Origin: Candidatus Roizmanbacteria bacterium RIFCSPHIGHO2_02_FULL_43_11
GTDB lineage: Bacteria; Patescibacteriota; Microgenomatia; UBA1406; HO2-37-13b
DNA length: 6,847 bases
Reading direction: 5' to 3'
NCBI GenBank assembly: GCA_001789515.1
Contig: MFZT01000025.1
Span: forward strand, 1-6,847
In this document: positions 4,921 through 6,847 of the stretch, piece by piece
Layout: every line of letters begins with the position of its first letter
How positions within the stretch are numbered: the first letter of the stretch is position 1
Program-made: the position numbers and the translations under genes
Notes under the pieces: model-generated
Database searches by the model: none
Told to the model about the DNA's origin: nothing
The model's input: the letters and a program-made list of their open reading frames with translations, nothing else

Positions 4921-5494
4921 GTTTGTTGATGGGTCGAATTTATATAACAGTCAGTACGAGTTATTTGGCCCTGATAAATTCCTTGATTTTTCACTACTTG
5001 TAAAAGGAATAGAGACACACTTAAAGGTCCTATTCAGCGAAGTATATTTTTATGCTTCTTATTCTCCAAAATCTAAACATCCAACATTAAAAGAAAAGAG
5101 ATATCTGAAAAACGAAGCTATATTCTACAAAAGCGTTAAAAGGACAAAAAACATAAGTTTCTTTAAAGGATATCGCTCTAAAACGAGCGGAAAAGAAAAA
5201 GAGGTGGATGTAAAATTAGCCGTAGACCTCGTTGATTATGCTCACAGAAAAGCATTTAGTAAAGCCTTCCTTCTATCTGGTGATGCAGACTTCATGCAGG
5301 CATTACATACAATCAGGAATCTTCGGATAACTACCGTCGTACTTTCTATGCAAAATAAAGTCATGTTTAAAGCGATCCTCTTTTATAAAACATACATAAT
5401 CCGATTCGATAATAATAATCTTAGGTTTCGAAAGATTAAGAAACTACCTCAGTACATATCTCTAGACAGAAACGACGTAGTTAAGAAGATATAA
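4919..5494 (+). CDS. NYN domain (LabA/PIN-like) ribonuclease, start probably frame-shifted
   Basis: 191 residues when read from the TTG at 4919. The NYN signature residues are present: VDGSN at the N-terminus (D3-N6 region), KEVDVKLAVDLVDYA (about 94-108) carrying the second acidic cluster, and LLSGDADFMQAL (118-129) with the third. These three sites form the metal-binding centre of PIN-fold nucleases, so metal-dependent RNA cleavage is likely. A basic C-terminal tail (about 158-191) may bind RNA. Length is normal for a single-domain LabA-type protein. The TTG start has no ribosome site and trims the first beta strand; an ATG at 4905, seven bases after a TATAAT, would supply it if the A6T4 run had one more base. 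It is transcribed divergently from the sigma-like gene and is the most AT-rich gene here, which suggests separate acquisition. NYN proteins occur in tRNA/rRNA turnover and in defence systems; nothing here shows which applies. Confidence 0.8.
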   Translation: MFVDGSNLYNSQYELFGPDKFLDFSLLVKGIETHLKVLFSEVYFYASYSPKSKHPTLKEKRYLKNEAIFYKSVKRTKNISFFKGYRSKTSGKEKEVDVKLAVDLVDYAHRKAFSKAFLLSGDADFMQALHTIRNLRITTVVLSMQNKVMFKAILFYKTYIIRFDNNNLRFRKIKKLPQYISLDRNDVVKKI

Positions 5495-5523
5495 AAAAAG
5501 ACCCGACATACATGTATGCCGGG
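5493..5523 (-). terminator. Intrinsic terminator for the minus-strand aldehyde dehydrogenase transcript
   Basis: CCCGACATAC (5502-5511) pairs with GTATGCCGGG (5514-5523), with one A.C mismatch. On the minus strand this hairpin is followed after two bases by seven consecutive T (complement of 5499-5493), a classical intrinsic terminator. It overlaps the stop codon of the NYN gene, so the mRNAs of the two convergent genes would overlap little. On the plus strand the tail is not U-rich, although a second small stem (AAGATA/TATCTT, about 5525-5539) follows. Confidence 0.65.
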
Positions 5524-5583
5524 CAAGATAACATATCTTATCACCGAATATATATCCAGTCAAGTGTTGTAATTTAGATTGTC

Positions 5584-5627
5584 ATAGAGCTCTATACTAA
5601 TAGTCGTGCGTACGGAGAGAGCTCTCT
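5584..5627. repeat. Two 12-bp palindromes with a shared AGAGCTCT core, 32 bp apart
   Basis: ATAGAGCTCTAT (5584-5595) and AGAGAGCTCTCT (5616-5627) are each perfect palindromes. Their centres are 32 bp apart, about three helical turns, so two protein dimers could sit on one face of the DNA. In RNA the two cores could instead pair with each other as an 8-bp stem with a 24-nt loop. They lie between the ends of two convergent genes, 100 bp past the aldehyde dehydrogenase stop, which is not a usual place for an operator. Confidence 0.4.
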
Positions 5628-5726
5628 TATGCTTTGAGATTGTGGTGAAGTTGCCGAAAGCGAGAAAAAGTCGAGATATTCTAAGAAGAGATTCGTTAGG
5701 TAGCATTGTGAAGCCAGTCCTTCCCC

Positions 5727-6847
5727 TTATTTAGGCTCTGCAATAACTTTTTTCTGTGTGGCTGAATCAAATCCGAGACGACCATCATTCCTCCCCATAC
5801 CAGACATTTTGTACCCACCAAAGGGGGAACTTTCGGAAAAGTACGAAGCTCCGTTAATACTTACTTGACCGGCATCAATGCGTGCGGCAATACTTCTCAT
5901 CTTATCGACGTCCTTGCCATACACGAATGCGCTAAGTCCATATATTGTTTCATTTGCAAGTGCTACCGCCTCCTCTTCCGCACTAAATGGTACCACTGGC
6001 AACACTGGTCCGAAGACTTCTTCAGTAATAATACGCATATCTGGAGTTGTGTTGGTAACGAGAGTAGGTTGATAGTAAGCTCCATCAAGCCCTTCAACTC
6101 TGCTCCCACCTGTAACAATAGTTGCACCTTTCTGCTTCGCATCTTCTACCTGCTCAACAAGAAGGTCGAGTTGTCTTTTTGCTACAAGAGGGCCAACAGT
6201 AGTGTCTTTATCCATAGGATCTCCTACCTTCATTGTCTCAATGTTCATCTTCATACGTGAAACCACGCTGTCATAGATGCTTTCGTGCACGATGAGACGC
6301 TTGAGAGCACAGCAAATCTGACCACAGTTGTTAAAGCGCTCGTGGCAAATATTTGGGCATGATGCGTCAAGATCAGCATCTGCAAAAACGACTCCTGGGG
6401 AGGAACCTCCCATTTCCAAAACAACAGGGATGAACTTCTTGGCCGCTTTCTCATATAGATAATGTCCTACTTTTGAGCTACCCGTGAAGTGAATACCGTC
6501 AATATCCTGATCTGTTAGCAAATCCCCAACCTTACCATCACCATGAACCGCGCAGAAGACACCTTTTGGAAACCCTGCCTCCTCCATTATGTCCGCGAGA
6601 AGTTTTCCTGTTAATGCACATTCTTCCGAGTGCTTATATACAACTGTATTTCCTGCCAGCAGAAGTTGAGTACATGTTATAAAGAAGTTCGATGATGGAA
6701 AGTTCCATGGGATAATAACTGCAACAACACCATGAGGCTCGAAATAAAGAATGTTTTTCTGAGTTTCGGATTCGTCAAGAAGTTTAGGTGTAAGACATTC
6801 ATCGGCAAGTCGCAGCTTTGCTTTGATATTATCAAGGGGCTTGACTA
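5727..6847 (-). CDS. NAD(P)-dependent aldehyde dehydrogenase, N-terminus cut by the right edge
   Basis: 372 codons are visible, from VKPLDNIKAKLRLADE at the edge to the TAA at 5727; about 80-120 N-terminal residues of the usual 450-500 are missing. All family landmarks are present in order: PWNFPSSNFF with the oxyanion-hole Asn, AGNTVVYKHSEE (cofactor lysine; the usual KPSE is KHSE here), FTGSSKVG cofactor loop, LEMGGSSP with the general-base Glu (codon 6416-6414), NNCGQICCALKR with the nucleophilic Cys (codon 6314-6312, exactly 34 residues after the Glu, as in the family), EVFGPVLPV, and PFGGYKMSGMGRNDGRLGF. It should oxidise an aldehyde to the acid in the cytoplasm. The substrate cannot be told from sequence; the overall look is nearest the broad succinate-semialdehyde/benzaldehyde-type group. 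An internal ATG at 6587 is not the true start because the conserved frame continues upstream to the edge. It is probably unrelated to the neighbouring accessory genes. Confidence 0.95.
   Translation of the reverse strand, partial: VKPLDNIKAKLRLADECLTPKLLDESETQKNILYFEPHGVVAVIIPWNFPSSNFFITCTQLLLAGNTVVYKHSEECALTGKLLADIMEEAGFPKGVFCAVHGDGKVGDLLTDQDIDGIHFTGSSKVGHYLYEKAAKKFIPVVLEMGGSSPGVVFADADLDASCPNICHERFNNCGQICCALKRLIVHESIYDSVVSRMKMNIETMKVGDPMDKDTTVGPLVAKRQLDLLVEQVEDAKQKGATIVTGGSRVEGLDGAYYQPTLVTNTTPDMRIITEEVFGPVLPVVPFSAEEEAVALANETIYGLSAFVYGKDVDKMRSIAARIDAGQVSINGASYFSESSPFGGYKMSGMGRNDGRLGFDSATQKKVIAEPK

Noticed and set aside
4758..5003. 81-codon plus-strand frame ahead of the NYN gene
   Set aside because: It spans the hairpin and the NYN promoter and its end overlaps the NYN signature in the wrong frame. 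Only its last 32 codons (from 4905) matter, as the out-of-frame start of the NYN gene.
5727..6587. Aldehyde dehydrogenase starting at the ATG at 6587
   Set aside because: The conserved frame, including the PWNFP and AGNTVV motifs, continues upstream to the window edge, so this Met is internal.
1..6847. CRISPR array, tRNA or rRNA genes
   Set aside because: No regularly spaced repeats, cloverleaf or rRNA-like conserved stretches were seen on either strand.

Overview
The window looks bacterial. It has a sigma-70-type region 2/region 4 protein, a perfect TTGACA-17-TATAAT promoter, Shine-Dalgarno sites and a U-tract intrinsic terminator. TAA and TGA both end genes, so the standard stop assignment appears to hold. 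The phylum cannot be named from this sequence. Base composition is patchy by eye: positions 1-350 and the gene at 906-2075 are GC-rich (nearly 60% in the lines I counted), the large gene at 2292-4685 is intermediate, and the NYN gene at 4919-5494 is clearly AT-rich. The window therefore looks like an accessory mosaic rather than a conserved operon.

Layout: (a) 1-335, minus strand: the first nine codons of a gene running off the left edge, with a good AAGGAG site, behind about 300 nt of GC-rich sequence that folds into nested helices. This resembles the 5' RNA part of a mobile element such as a group II intron, but the family is not established. (b) 340-656: AT-rich, no convincing gene. (c) 657-830, plus: a 57-residue acidic small ORF. 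(d) 850-900: a compound hairpin between convergent genes. (e) 906-2075, minus: a single-pass membrane protein with two N-terminal zinc ribbons, driven by a perfect consensus promoter with a hairpin leader and a strong ribosome site. (f) 2292-4685, minus: a 797-residue protein in which a winged-helix-like N-terminal part is joined to a divergent sigma factor (regions 2 and 4). (g) 4686-4904: divergent promoter region with a perfect hairpin in its middle. (h) 4919-5494, plus: a NYN/LabA-type nuclease whose natural start appears to be one frame away across an A6T4 run. (i) 5495-5726: convergent spacer with an intrinsic terminator and two 12-bp palindromes. (j) 5727-6847, minus: an NAD(P)-dependent aldehyde dehydrogenase cut by the right edge.

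How the genes fit together: the most unusual element is the winged-helix/sigma fusion, transcribed divergently from the NYN nuclease. Both genes, and the small ORF at 657, have a TATAAT only 6-8 nt before the ATG and no Shine-Dalgarno site, as leaderless mRNAs do. The zinc-ribbon gene has a conventional leader. Two of the leaderless promoters also share a TTGCAT -35 hexamer. A sigma-like regulator with its own promoter class and a paired RNA nuclease is a testable idea, not a demonstrated system.
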